Shown here in pieces: positions 16,586-25,800 of a stretch of 64,000 nt of DNA (position 1 is its first letter; each line of letters opens with the position of its first letter). A program made the translations under genes and the position numbers. The notes beneath the pieces were generated by a model. That model made no database searches and had not been told where the DNA came from. It worked only from the letters and a program-made list of their open reading frames with translations. Source of the DNA: Parvibaculaceae bacterium (lineage in GTDB: Bacteria > Pseudomonadota > Alphaproteobacteria > Parvibaculales > Parvibaculaceae); NCBI GenBank assembly GCA_028283765.1, contig JAPWJY010000008.1, positions 620,001 to 684,000 of the forward strand, written 5' to 3'.

Positions 16586-17404
16586 ATGTCCCGGACCCTC
16601 ACTGTCGCCACCTGGAACATCAATTCCGTGCGTCTGCGCATCGATCAGGTGGTCAGGTTTCTGGAGGAGCATCAGCCCGATGTGCTGTGCCTTCAGGAAA
16701 TCAAGTGCCAGGACGACCAGTTTCCATTCAAGCCGCTGAAAAAGCTGGGCTATGAGCATGTCGCAGTGCGCGGCCAGAAATCCTACCATGGCGTCGCCAT
16801 CGTCAGCCGCATTCCATTTCTCAACATCACCCACCGGCTGTTTTACGACAAGGACGACGCCCGCCATCTTGAGGTGGTCCTCGACGTCAAGGACGGGCTG
16901 ACGCTGCATAATTTCTACGTGCCGGCGGGCGGCGACGAGCCGGACCCCGAGATCAATGAAAAATTCGCCCACAAGCTCGGCTTCATGAACGAGATGGCCC
17001 AGTGGTATGAGGGCATGGCACTGGAAAAGAAAAAGCCCACGCGCATGGTGCTGGTGGGCGATCTCAATGTCGCGCCGCTGGTCCACGATGTCTGGTCGCA
17101 CAAGGATCTGATCCGTGTCGTCAGCCACACGCCCGTCGAGGTCGATCTGCTGGGCCGGGTCCAGTCTTCGCTCCACTGGGTCGATGCGATGCGCCGTTTC
17201 GTGCCGGAGAGCGAAAAGCTTTATTCGTGGTGGAGCTACCGCGCCAAGGATTGGGAGGCGTCGAACCGGGGGCGCAGGCTCGATCATGTCTGGGTGACGC
17301 CGGACCTTGAGGGCAATCTCCAGTCCATGAGCGTGGTGAAGGAAACGCGGAGCTGGGAGCGGGCGTCCGACCATGCGCCGGTGCTGGTGACGCTCGGCCT
17401 CTAG
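16586..17404 (+). CDS. xth: Exodeoxyribonuclease III (AP endonuclease)
   Basis: The 272-residue protein has the full exonuclease III signature: WNINSVRLR at the N-terminus, CLQEIKCQDDQFP with the metal-binding Glu, GDLNVAP for the active-site Asp/Asn, and SDHAPVLVTLGL at the end with the catalytic Asp-His. It cuts DNA at abasic sites and has 3'-5' exonuclease activity in base-excision repair. AAAGGAAC lies before ATG 16586. Confidence 0.95.
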   Translation: MSRTLTVATWNINSVRLRIDQVVRFLEEHQPDVLCLQEIKCQDDQFPFKPLKKLGYEHVAVRGQKSYHGVAIVSRIPFLNITHRLFYDKDDARHLEVVLDVKDGLTLHNFYVPAGGDEPDPEINEKFAHKLGFMNEMAQWYEGMALEKKKPTRMVLVGDLNVAPLVHDVWSHKDLIRVVSHTPVEVDLLGRVQSSLHWVDAMRRFVPESEKLYSWWSYRAKDWEASNRGRRLDHVWVTPDLEGNLQSMSVVKETRSWERASDHAPVLVTLGL

Positions 17405-17465
17405 CGGGATAAATTCCGGCAAGGCGCACGAGCCCCTCCCCATTTCCCGTAATTGCTGGACGCAG

Positions 17466-18089
17466 ATGGCTACCGATACCAAAGACCGCATCCTCAGCAC
17501 CAGCCTCCGGCTTTTCAATGAGAATGGCTATGACACGGTCACGACCGCGCGCATCGCCGCCGAGGTGGGCATCTCGGAAGGCAATCTCTGGTATCATTTC
17601 CGGGCGAAGAAGGATCTGGTCCGCGCGCATCAGGACAATCTGATCGAGCGGGTCGACCGGCGGCTCGCGATCACGAGCACGCCCGAAACCGTGCTGGACG
17701 CTTATGTCAGCTTCAACCGCATGGTGTTTCAGGAGGTCTGGGACTATCAGTTCCTCTATCGCGATCAGGCGGAGTTCGGCCGGACCACGCCCGCTAGGGA
17801 AACGCGCGTCCACCGGATCTACGACATGACCCGCGACATCATCCTGCGGTTTTTCCAGCATATGGCGGAAGCGGGACATATCAGCCTGCCGGAGGAGGAA
17901 TTGCCCTATCTCGCCGACAATATCTGGATGGTGATCCGCTACTGGCCGAGCTTCCTGCGCGAAACGCGCCATGTCGTGCATCTCGACAAGGAGATGCTGA
18001 ACCTTGGCATCCGGCATCATTTCGCCCTGTTCGAGACGCATCTGACGCCCGCCGCGCGCGCCTGTTTCGACGCCCACGCCTATAGCTGA
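17466..18089 (+). CDS. TetR/AcrR family transcriptional regulator
   Basis: The first ~50 residues are a TetR helix-turn-helix (ILSTSLRLFNENGYDTVTTARIAAEVGISEGNLWYHFRAKKDLV). The remaining 150 residues are a ligand-binding helical domain with DMTRDIILRFFQHMAEAGHI, without similarity I can place. Length (207) is normal. It lies between xth and two hotdog thioesterases, so it may control the latter, but no operator was identified. Confidence 0.9.
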   Translation: MATDTKDRILSTSLRLFNENGYDTVTTARIAAEVGISEGNLWYHFRAKKDLVRAHQDNLIERVDRRLAITSTPETVLDAYVSFNRMVFQEVWDYQFLYRDQAEFGRTTPARETRVHRIYDMTRDIILRFFQHMAEAGHISLPEEELPYLADNIWMVIRYWPSFLRETRHVVHLDKEMLNLGIRHHFALFETHLTPAARACFDAHAYS

Positions 18090-18102
18090 CGGATGGGCGG
18101 GG

Positions 18103-18567
18103 TCAGGCCGTTTTCTCTTTCTTCTTCAGCGTCACGAAAGTCGCCGTGGAACTGGCCGTGGCCAGCAAGGCGCCGCTCTCGTCCTTCAACTCGCCCTCGA
18201 TGAAGCCGACCGATGCGCCGCGCCTGATCACCCGGCCATAGCCCAGAATCCGACCCGGACGGGCGGGGGCCAGCATGGAAACCTTGAGTTCCAGCGTGGG
18301 GCTGATCTGGCCCCATTCGAGATCGAGGCCCACGGCGAGCGCCATCACGTCATCGAGCATGGCGGCCACCATGCCGCCCTGGATGCCGCCCCACATGTTG
18401 CAAAGATCGGGGCTGGCGTTGAAGGCAACCTCGACGGTACGGGCTTCCTTGTCGGCGGCGATGATTTCAAGTCCCAGATAGCGGCTGGCGGGGGCCATGC
18501 GCTTGAACACGGCCTGAATGTTCGGCGGCCAGCCCATGCCGCCGTTCGCCGTCTCCGCTTCACTCAT
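18103..18567 (-). CDS. PaaI-family hotdog thioesterase
   Basis: The 154-residue protein has the hotdog core with NMWGGIQGGMVAAMLDDVMA (about 57-75), typical of PaaI/HGG-type thioesterases where the Asn/Asp pair acts. These hydrolyse acyl-CoA thioesters. It lies tail to tail with the TetR gene and divergently from a second thioesterase gene. Which acyl-CoA is used is unknown. Confidence 0.85.
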   Translation of the reverse strand: MSEAETANGGMGWPPNIQAVFKRMAPASRYLGLEIIAADKEARTVEVAFNASPDLCNMWGGIQGGMVAAMLDDVMALAVGLDLEWGQISPTLELKVSMLAPARPGRILGYGRVIRRGASVGFIEGELKDESGALLATASSTATFVTLKKKEKTA

Positions 18568-18716
18568 CGCCCTTGCTCCCTGTCATATTGTCGCCGCACG
18601 CATGCATTCATGCTGCGCAGCATAAAAATATATTGCGCCGTCCGGGGTGCAGCAAAATGACCGAAATCATCATGAGCCCCTTACAGTTTTCCGGCTTGCG
18701 TTCTAGAACCATCTTC

Positions 18717-19184
18717 ATGATAGCAGACACAGAAAATCTCATCCGCTGGGATTTCCCCGCGCCCTTCATCCACGATGTGGTCGTCGAACCTCACCATATC
18801 GATGCCTTCCGGCATACCAATAATGTCGTCTATCTGCGCTGGATGGCCGATACCGCCTGGGAGCACTCCAGGGCTCTCGGGCTCGATCTTGATGTCTACC
18901 GGGCGCTCAACCGGGGCATGGTGGTGCGCCGCCATGAGCTTGAATATCTGGTGGCCTGCCATGAGGGGGACAAGGTCTCGATCGGCACCTGGATCACGGC
19001 GAACGATGGCAGGTTGCGCCTGCGCCGCCGCTTCCAGATGGTCAATGCGGCAACCGGCGCAACCTTGCTGCGCGGCATGAGCGATTTCGTCTGCATCAAT
19101 ATGGAGCTGGGCAAGGCGACGCGGATGCCGCCTGAATTCGTCTCCGCCTACCGGCTGACCGTGAGTGTGCCTGAAAGTTTCTGA
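18717..19184 (+). CDS. Acyl-CoA thioesterase, 4-hydroxybenzoyl-CoA thioesterase-like
   Basis: The core motif VEPHHIDAFRHTNNVVYLRWMADTAWEHS is typical of the YbgC/4-hydroxybenzoyl-CoA thioesterase group, with Asp in the H-x-D-x-x-x-H-x-N-N pattern as the catalytic residue. From ATG 18717 it is 155 residues, the family's usual size. Longer frames from 18573 or 18657 would add residues with no family likeness, and no clear ribosome-binding site decides between them. It is divergent from the PaaI-like gene. Confidence 0.85.
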   Translation: MIADTENLIRWDFPAPFIHDVVVEPHHIDAFRHTNNVVYLRWMADTAWEHSRALGLDLDVYRALNRGMVVRRHELEYLVACHEGDKVSIGTWITANDGRLRLRRRFQMVNAATGATLLRGMSDFVCINMELGKATRMPPEFVSAYRLTVSVPESF

Positions 19185-19213
19185 CCTGCCCTCAAGGCTG
19201 GCAGGCCCGGCTT

Positions 19214-20377
19214 TCAGGGCATGCCGCTGTCATCTCCGTCCTGCGCCGGAACAGGGAGGTTTTCTCCCGACGGGGCGGGCGGCATTTCCGAGGCATGGAT
19301 GAGCTGGTCCATGGTCTGGGTCAGCTGGTCGCTCTTGTCCTGCGGAATCTCATAGGCCCATGGGCCAAGCCGGTCATTGATGGCCTTGGCGCTCGCCTCC
19401 GCGGGTTTGAGGTCTGCGCCCGCTGGCAGAAGCGAGGCGTCGGCCGATGCCGAGAAGCGGGCCCAGTAGGTTGTGCCCCGCCCGGTGATCTCGATCATGA
19501 ATTTGATGCCATTGGCGCCATCCACCTCGACCCGGGGCGAGCTGTCGGGAAAGTCGATTGCCTTTGCCGGGGCGACGTCTTCAGGGGCCAACCCGGCGGC
19601 GGCGCTGACGATGCCGTTCAGCACCGGCGCGCCGCGCCCGGTTTCCCCGGCGGGCAGGTTTTCGATGATGAAATCTTTCGCGTCCGGCGCGGTGCGTCCG
19701 ATCACGACCGGTTTTGCGCTGCCGGCCCACAAGGTCACCCGGGTGATGCCATCGGGGGCGATGCCGGAAAGCGTGGGATCGAGCCAGTCGCCTTCCTCCG
19801 CGATCAGCGGCAGGGAGCCGCGCGCGAGCCAGCTCTGTTTCTCCCCGTCGCGGCGGGCATAGATCATGCCCTCGCCCTTGACGTCGAAGGTCGCCTCCGG
19901 CACCCGGCCGGCCAGCAGCCCGGCCATGCGCTTGCCCGCCGCGTCGAAGAACTCGACGCGGGTCGCGCGGCCCAGATCCTCGGGCGCCGTCAGTCCGAGC
20001 GGTCCATACCATTGCGGGTCCGAGGTGCGCGGCTCATAGGCTTCAAGGCCGCTGAGCCCGAGAAGCGTCGCCCTGACCTTGTCGAGGCGTGCAGGGTAGC
20101 CGCTGCGCTCCTTCACCGACCAGCGGCCGTCTGTGCCGCGCTCCAGATTGATCTTCTTCACCCCGTCGAGGCCTTGACCGAAGGTGTAGGTGATGCGCGC
20201 CACCCGGTCGAGCTGGCCGTCCAGACCCGGAAACAATGGCTCGGGCGTGAATTTCGCCTGCACCGAGCTTTCCTGACGGAGCACGGCAACGCCCGCCGCG
20301 CCCACGGCAACGACGGTGACGATGCCCAGAATGGCGAGGCGGCGCAGGGCCGCGCGGTTCATGTCGCGGCCGCTCAT
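19214..20377 (-). CDS. DUF4340 domain protein, last gene of a GldFG-like ABC operon
   Basis: A 387-residue protein with one N-terminal membrane anchor (RLAILGIVTVVAVGAAGVAVL, about 12-32) and a large extracytoplasmic DUF4340 region with repeated short beta motifs (ITYTFGQGLDGVKKINLERG, RWSVKERSGYPARLDKVRATLLGL). DUF4340 proteins are found beside GldG-type ABC components and their biochemical role is unknown. The start overlaps the upstream gene's stop by four bases. Confidence 0.85.
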   Translation of the reverse strand: MSGRDMNRAALRRLAILGIVTVVAVGAAGVAVLRQESSVQAKFTPEPLFPGLDGQLDRVARITYTFGQGLDGVKKINLERGTDGRWSVKERSGYPARLDKVRATLLGLSGLEAYEPRTSDPQWYGPLGLTAPEDLGRATRVEFFDAAGKRMAGLLAGRVPEATFDVKGEGMIYARRDGEKQSWLARGSLPLIAEEGDWLDPTLSGIAPDGITRVTLWAGSAKPVVIGRTAPDAKDFIIENLPAGETGRGAPVLNGIVSAAAGLAPEDVAPAKAIDFPDSSPRVEVDGANGIKFMIEITGRGTTYWARFSASADASLLPAGADLKPAEASAKAINDRLGPWAYEIPQDKSDQLTQTMDQLIHASEMPPAPSGENLPVPAQDGDDSGMP

Positions 20378-22341
20378 TTCAGACCTCCCGCCGCACGCGC
20401 CTTGCGGCGGCGATGATGGATAAAGGCGAGGACAAGCGCCGCGGCGGCAAGGAGCAGCGGCACCAGCGCCACATTGACGAAGCGCACGCGGGTGCCCAGC
20501 CGGTCGATGTCGGCGCGCAGGCTGCGCTGCACCTCGCGCAGGGCGTGGCGGCTGGAAAGAAGCTCGGTCCTGACCCGCGCCGTTTCGGCCTTGATAGCGG
20601 CCTCATGGTCCCGGTCTTCACCGCCTGCATCCGACTGCGTCTGCAAATCCGCGATATGTTTCTCGGCAGCCGCGATCTGCCCCTGCAAACGTTGCTGCCC
20701 GGCAAGGAAGCGCGCATCGGCCTTGCGTTGCAGATCGTCGACCACGGTGAAAGGCCGGTCCCCCGGTGCGCGGGCGCGCAGCGAGATGAGATCGTCCGAG
20801 CCCATCAGATTGTCGATGGCCGACATGATGAAACGGGCATTGTCCGCGAAGGGATCGGCGGTGCGGTCCGGGCCCTGACCCTCGATATGGACCCAGAAGC
20901 GGTCATCGAAAATGTCGCTGTCGGCCACGAGGATGATGTTCGCGTCGCTTCTGGAGCTTGCGATGAAGTCCTTGGGCTCCTGCTTCAATGTCTGCTGCTG
21001 GGCCTTCGGTTTCTGGCTGTCCGATGCGGGCGGCAGGGGAGGGCCATCGGGGAAGGCCGATGAGAGCGGGCCCGAGATGCGGGCGGCCAGCACATAGCTC
21101 TTGCCCGTTGGCTTGAAGCTTTCCAGCAACTCGTCCGGCCGGGGCCCCTTGCGGATGGCGTCGACCGGAAGCGTCTCGGCATTGGTGGAGCTTGAGATCA
21201 GCGGCGTGAATCGCGTTTTCGCGCCCGCGAGCGGGGTGAAATAACCCGGTGTGCCGAGATTGATGGTGCCGATGTCGGCGGTCACGATGTCGCTGCGGTT
21301 CATGTTGGCGCCGGGCACGGCGAGCCAGAGCACATAGTCGCTGGTCGGGCGGCGCGGGTCCGCATTGGAGCGCACGCGCATGGCAAGGTCGCGGTCGGCG
21401 ACCACGCTGCCCGTGTCATAGCCGACGCCCCAGTCCTTGAGCAGGGGACCAAGGTCCGAACTCTGGCTGTAGCCGGAGACGGGCTTGCCGTCCGCCCCCG
21501 GCGTGAAGCTCACCTCCGACTGGGGATCGACGAAGGCGAGCACCCGGCCGCCGCGCATCACGAACTGGTCGATGGCGTAAAGCGTGCGCGCGTTGAGGTC
21601 GCGGGGATGCGCGATCATCAGCACATCCACGTCGGAAGGCACCCTGGAGAAATCCTGTTCGAGGAAATTGATCGCGAAGCGCTGGCGCAGTTCCTCATAG
21701 ACCATGAAGGGCTGGGACAGCCCCTTCATGGCGGCGAGGAGCCCGCCCGAGCCCGTGTCCATCGGCAGGTTGGTGACGATGCCGAGCACGGGCTTTTTGG
21801 GCCGCGCCAGATTCTGGATCAGCCGGGTCACGTCATATTCGAGATAGGGCGCGCGCGCGTCGCTGAAGTACGGGATGGCCTCGATGCCATCGACGAGATT
21901 GGTGCCGACAAGGCCGAAATAGATGACGTCGCCATCGCCTGTCGGCGCGCCCTTGAGACCCAGCGACATGGCGAGGTCTTCCTGCTCGGAGTAGGGCGCG
22001 GGGTCGATCACCTGCAGGATGATCTTGCCGTTCGAGCGGTCGCGGATTTCTTCCAGCATGTCGCGCGCCCGGTCGGCATAGGTCTTGATCTGGGGATAAT
22101 CGTTGGCGAGCTTTTCCGAATAGAAGAAGCGCAGCGTCACCGGCTCCTTGAGGTCGGCCAGCACATGGGCGGTGCCCTTGCTCAGCGTGAACAGCCGGTT
22201 CTGCGTGAGATCGATCTGGGCCGAGCGGAACGTCACCATCGAGAACAGGTTGACGGCGACAAAGAGCACGGCGAGCAGAACGAGGGCGGCGACGCCCATG
22301 GCGGAGGGGCTCGAAGCGAGGCGGTTGAAGGGGTTTTTCAT
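20374..22341 (-). CDS. GldG-like auxiliary subunit of an ABC-2 type transporter
   Basis: This 655-residue protein is anchored at both ends: one membrane helix near residues 16-38 and another near 622-645. The middle is the ABC-transporter auxiliary (IFT52/GldG-like) domain, with VTLRFFYSEKLANDYPQIKTYADRARDML and DVDVLMIAHPRDLNARTLYAIDQFVMRGGRVLAFVDP. A coiled coil is predicted around 550-600. In Bacteroidetes GldFG take part in gliding, but homologues are widespread in non-gliding bacteria. It follows the permease gene by four bases. Confidence 0.85.
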   Translation of the reverse strand: MKNPFNRLASSPSAMGVAALVLLAVLFVAVNLFSMVTFRSAQIDLTQNRLFTLSKGTAHVLADLKEPVTLRFFYSEKLANDYPQIKTYADRARDMLEEIRDRSNGKIILQVIDPAPYSEQEDLAMSLGLKGAPTGDGDVIYFGLVGTNLVDGIEAIPYFSDARAPYLEYDVTRLIQNLARPKKPVLGIVTNLPMDTGSGGLLAAMKGLSQPFMVYEELRQRFAINFLEQDFSRVPSDVDVLMIAHPRDLNARTLYAIDQFVMRGGRVLAFVDPQSEVSFTPGADGKPVSGYSQSSDLGPLLKDWGVGYDTGSVVADRDLAMRVRSNADPRRPTSDYVLWLAVPGANMNRSDIVTADIGTINLGTPGYFTPLAGAKTRFTPLISSSTNAETLPVDAIRKGPRPDELLESFKPTGKSYVLAARISGPLSSAFPDGPPLPPASDSQKPKAQQQTLKQEPKDFIASSRSDANIILVADSDIFDDRFWVHIEGQGPDRTADPFADNARFIMSAIDNLMGSDDLISLRARAPGDRPFTVVDDLQRKADARFLAGQQRLQGQIAAAEKHIADLQTQSDAGGEDRDHEAAIKAETARVRTELLSSRHALREVQRSLRADIDRLGTRVRFVNVALVPLLLAAAALVLAFIHHRRRKARAAGGLK

Positions 22342-22345
22342 CTTC

Positions 22346-23080
22346 TCATCCCGCCTTTTTCATATCGACGATGATGGCGCAGGCCGCGAGCCAGACGCCG
22401 ATCAGCGAGATGAAATAGATGAGGTCGCGCAGGTCGATCACGCCGTTCACGATGCTCTGGAACCTGTTGAGAAAGGAGAAGGAGGCGATGGTGTTGACCA
22501 GCGCCTGCGGTGCCCAGCCCGACACGAAATCGATGACGAGGGGCAGTCCGCTCACCGTGAACAGGAAGCAGACGACGACCGAAAGCACGAAGGCGATGAC
22601 CTGATTTTTCGTCGCCGCCGAAAGCGCCGCGCCGATGGCGAGATAGCCGCCCGCCATCAGGAAGCTGCCGGTATAACCCGCGAGGATCACGCCGTTGTCG
22701 GGCGAGCCCAGATAATTGACGGTGAGCCACATCGGGAAGGTCAGCGCCAGCGCCAGTCCCGCAAATACCCAGGCGGCCAGGAATTTGCCGAGCACGGCGG
22801 CCCAGAGCGGCACCGGCAGCGTCAGCAGCAGTTCGATCGAGCCGGTGCGCCGCTCCTCCGCCCACAGACGCATCGAGATCGCCGGGATCAGGAACAGATA
22901 GAGCCAGGGGTGGAAGTTGAAGAAGATGCTGAGGTCCGCGTTGCCGCTCTCGAAATAGCCGCCGAGATAGAAGGTGAAGCTGCCCATGGCGAACAGGAAG
23001 ATGACGATGAAGACGAACGCGAGCGGCGTCGCGAAATAGCCGCCGAGTTCGCGGCGGAAGACGGCGAGCATCTCGTTCAT
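22346..23080 (-). CDS. ABC-2 type permease (GldF-like)
   Basis: This is a 244-residue protein with six membrane segments (for example FVFIVIFLFAMGSFTFYLGGYF near 22 and ICVWLAACAIIVDM-type residues near the end). SMRLWAEERRTGSIELLLTLPV is the conserved coupling motif of ABC-2 permeases that contacts the ATPase. It is translated from a start overlapping the ATPase stop and is followed by the GldG-like gene, so it forms the membrane channel of the system. Confidence 0.9.
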   Translation of the reverse strand: MNEMLAVFRRELGGYFATPLAFVFIVIFLFAMGSFTFYLGGYFESGNADLSIFFNFHPWLYLFLIPAISMRLWAEERRTGSIELLLTLPVPLWAAVLGKFLAAWVFAGLALALTFPMWLTVNYLGSPDNGVILAGYTGSFLMAGGYLAIGAALSAATKNQVIAFVLSVVVCFLFTVSGLPLVIDFVSGWAPQALVNTIASFSFLNRFQSIVNGVIDLRDLIYFISLIGVWLAACAIIVDMKKAG

Positions 23081-24171
23081 GCGGCGGCTCCCGGCTTCGT
23101 TTGTTGACCGGACCGGTCGCCCCGGGTGAGGCGGCGGAACACCTCGTCCAGCCGGCCGGGCTCGCGATAAAGCGCGCGCACCTGCCAGCCCCGTTCGCGC
23201 ACGAGGCGCGAGACATGATCGACGAGTGTGGTGTCGGCCTCGCCTTGTACGGTCGTGAAAAGGGTGAAAATCGTTTCCGGGCCCCGCCGGATCTCCTCGA
23301 CGGCGGCGACGCCATGGACCGCGCGCAGCAGCAGGGCCGCCTGTTCGGCGAGCGACGTGTCGAGGGTGATCGACACCGCGTTGTGATAGCGCGAGCGGGC
23401 CAGAAGTTCGCCCGGCGTGCCGTCCGCGACGATCCGGCCCCGGTCGATGATCAGCGCCCGGGTGCAGATGGCGTCGACTTCTTCGAGAATATGGGTGGAG
23501 ATCACGATGGCCTTGTGCCGCGCCATCGCGCCGATCAGTTCGCGAACCTGATATTTCTGGTTGGGGTCGAGCCCGTCGGTCGGCTCGTCCATGATCAGCA
23601 CGGGCGGATTGTGCAGGATCGCCTGCGCCAGCCCGACCCTTCGGCGATAGCCTTTCGACAATGTGTCGATGGGTTGGTCCAGCACCTGCTCCAGTTCGGT
23701 CGCGTTGATGGCGCTGGTGATTGCCTGATCCGCGTCCTGCCCCGAAAGGCGGCGGATGCGGGCGATGAAGCGCAGGAAGCCGCGCGGCGTCATCTCGGGA
23801 TAGGCGGGCGCGCCTTCCGGCAGGTAGCCTATGGCGCGCTGCGCTGAAAGACGCCGGGACTGGACGTCGAAACCGCAGACGCGAATATCGCCTTCGCTGG
23901 GGGTGAGGAAGCCTGTCGCCATCTTCATGGTGGTGGATTTGCCCGCCCCGTTGGGGCCGAGGAAACCCAGCACCTCGCCGCGCGCGACGCTGAAGCTGAC
24001 CCGGTCAACCGCTGTGAAGGGACCAAACCGCTTTACAAGGTTGTGTATTTCGATGAGCGGCCCGGCAGGGCTGCTGTCACTCGTGTGAACCACCGTACTG
24101 GCTATGACGCCACTCCCCTCGTTCCCGGTCCCATCTCCCGCCGCCGGATATGCTCCCGGTTCGGCCCGCAT
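23077..24171 (-). CDS. ABC transporter ATP-binding protein (GldA-like)
   Basis: The 364-residue ATPase contains Walker A GPNGAGKST, the signature in LSKGYRRRVGLAQAI and Walker B VLIMDEPTDGLD. The first ~38 residues lie before the ABC domain (LIEIHNLVKRFG) and have no clear ribosome-binding site, so the true start may be internal, such as GTG 24093. A C-terminal ~80-residue domain follows the ATPase, as in transporters of the drug/gliding type. It heads the four-gene operon that ends at 19214. Confidence 0.9.
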   Translation of the reverse strand: MRAEPGAYPAAGDGTGNEGSGVIASTVVHTSDSSPAGPLIEIHNLVKRFGPFTAVDRVSFSVARGEVLGFLGPNGAGKSTTMKMATGFLTPSEGDIRVCGFDVQSRRLSAQRAIGYLPEGAPAYPEMTPRGFLRFIARIRRLSGQDADQAITSAINATELEQVLDQPIDTLSKGYRRRVGLAQAILHNPPVLIMDEPTDGLDPNQKYQVRELIGAMARHKAIVISTHILEEVDAICTRALIIDRGRIVADGTPGELLARSRYHNAVSITLDTSLAEQAALLLRAVHGVAAVEEIRRGPETIFTLFTTVQGEADTTLVDHVSRLVRERGWQVRALYREPGRLDEVFRRLTRGDRSGQQTKPGAAA

Positions 24172-24360
24172 GGCGGGTCTGACTGTTTAGGCCACGTCAC
24201 GCCTGTGCATCAAGTGAAGAATGAGTCACCCGCCGGGTCTAGCGAAGCAACCTTCCGGTTATCCTCCGGTAACTGGTCCGGGCGGACTTGCTGAATTTCG
24301 TAAGGCATGCAGGATTGGGACAGTATCTGTCAGACATTTGGGGATTCGGAAGGGGTAAGC

Positions 24361-25401
24361 ATGTCTTTGAGCCGGGAATTTCTGCGAAAAGCGCGGCAGG
24401 TGCTCGGTACGCAGCATTTGTTGGATCGGATCAATCTCGAAGCCGACCGCAATGAGAAGTTGAATCAGAAGCTGGACATGCTCCTCGGGCAAATCGGGCA
24501 CATGTCTGGAAGTAAGGCTGTGCAAGGTCTTGAGAAGACGATCTTCGACTATGAAGTTTTACCTGGAACGCCCTATTCCCGTTATGCCTTGCCGGTCGAG
24601 TATCTCCCGTCCCGGGATTTTCGGCCTCGTTATGGCTACTCAAAGGGCGTCATCGGGGAACTGGATCGCTGGTTCGAGGCGCATCAGGCCGATTATCGTG
24701 ATTTCGTCGCTTTTATGCGAACTCTTGATCTGCGTTCCATCCCGATTCAATTCGACCACGACAAGGCGACTATCCCTGGCTGGATAGGGGGTGCCATCTC
24801 CGCCTTCGACGCCCTCGCTCTCTATGCAATGCTGCGCAAGCATAGGCCAAAGGTCTATATGGAAATTGGGTCGGGGATGACCACGTTATTTGCCCGTCAG
24901 GCCGTGATTGACGGGGGACTGTCAACGAAGATCATTTCAATTGATCCCGAGCCCCGGCAATCCATTGATGAGGTCTGCGATTCCGTTATCCGGGTTGCTC
25001 TTGAAACCTGTGATCCTGAGATCTTCGACCAGCTGGAACCCGGTGATTTTCTGTTTCTGGACGGGTCTCACCGCAGCTTCATGAATTCCGACGTAACCGT
25101 CTTTTTCATCGACGTTCTTCCCCGGTTGAAGCCGGGTGTCATCGTCCATATCCATGACATCCTGCTCCCTTATGACTACCCGGACTCCTTCAAGTCCTGG
25201 TACTGGAACGAGCAATATATGCTGGCTGTCTACATGATGGCGGCGATGGATAAACTGAAGCCGCTCCTGCCGACAACCTGGATATGCTCGTCCCCCTTGT
25301 TGAGCGCCCAGCTTGATGGGCCCTTCGTGGATTTGGGAGGCGAGAATGAGAACCTGTCATGGAAAGGTGGTGGCTCTATGTGGTTCACCAAATTGATCTG
25401 A
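24361..25401 (+). CDS. Class I SAM-dependent methyltransferase-like protein
   Basis: From ATG 24361, which has GGAAGGGG just upstream (a longer frame begins at 24307), the protein is 346 residues. The N-terminal ~60 residues are a charged helix with no catalytic motif (LLDRINLEADRNEKLNQKLDMLLGQIG). The core has YMEIGSGMTTLFA as the SAM-binding glycine loop, IISIDPEP as the acidic second strand, LFLDGSH, and VIVHIHDILLPYDYP with a His/Asp pair as in metal-dependent methyltransferases of the Methyltransf_24 type. The substrate is unknown; a glycan or natural-product substrate would be typical. Confidence 0.8.
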   Translation: MSLSREFLRKARQVLGTQHLLDRINLEADRNEKLNQKLDMLLGQIGHMSGSKAVQGLEKTIFDYEVLPGTPYSRYALPVEYLPSRDFRPRYGYSKGVIGELDRWFEAHQADYRDFVAFMRTLDLRSIPIQFDHDKATIPGWIGGAISAFDALALYAMLRKHRPKVYMEIGSGMTTLFARQAVIDGGLSTKIISIDPEPRQSIDEVCDSVIRVALETCDPEIFDQLEPGDFLFLDGSHRSFMNSDVTVFFIDVLPRLKPGVIVHIHDILLPYDYPDSFKSWYWNEQYMLAVYMMAAMDKLKPLLPTTWICSSPLLSAQLDGPFVDLGGENENLSWKGGGSMWFTKLI

Positions 25402-25437
25402 TAACAGGCTGTCCTTCTTTCTGCTTTGGAAAAGCAA

Positions 25438-25469
25438 AAGGCCCGAAGCTGGGGGGAGCTTCGGGCCTT
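25438..25469 (-). terminator. Terminator facing the minus strand, away from rpoH
   Basis: A 13-bp stem AAGGCCCGAAGCT/AGCTTCGGGCCTT with a G6 loop (C6 on the minus strand) is followed on the minus strand by TTTTGCTTTT. On the plus strand there is no T-run, though it could still end the methyltransferase transcript. Confidence 0.65.
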
Positions 25470-25733
25470 GAGGATGTTGTCTCTTCCTTGGGGGAGAGTG
25501 GCCCGGTTCTTTCCCGAGCCGGTGGGGCTGGGGGGCTGATGAAAACCGGAACAGGTCAAAACCGGGCCTGAGGCAACGATCACAAGATGCCCCCGCAGTG
25601 TGTTCCGCAAAGGGCTGAATAAAGGCCATATTGTGAAACTGCGGGGCTGCCTGTTTTACGGCGAATCCACCGCTTTCGCCCTTCCGGCGAACCGTGCCGG
25701 GGCCTTGTCTGCCGATGGACCCGCTGCTCAAGA

Positions 25734-25763
25734 AAAAGCCCCGGTCTTGCGGCCGGGGCTTTT
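25734..25763 (-). terminator. rpoH terminator
   Basis: An 11-bp stem (25734-25744 with 25753-25763) with an eight-base loop is followed on the minus strand by TTTTTCTT, 37 bases after the rpoH stop. Because both arms carry A/T ends it could also act on the plus strand. Confidence 0.8.
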
Positions 25764-25800
25764 CCTGTGGAAATGCCGGATATGAGCGGGTTTCGCCGTT

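Larger units (their letters stand above)
25402..25800. other. Intergenic region between the methyltransferase and rpoH
   Basis: No protein-coding frame here is convincing. It holds two strong hairpins (25438-25469 and 25734-25763). The hairpin nearer rpoH is its terminator. The other would end a minus-strand transcript of 200-300 bases that starts somewhere between 25500 and 25730, a possible small RNA. Confidence 0.5.
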
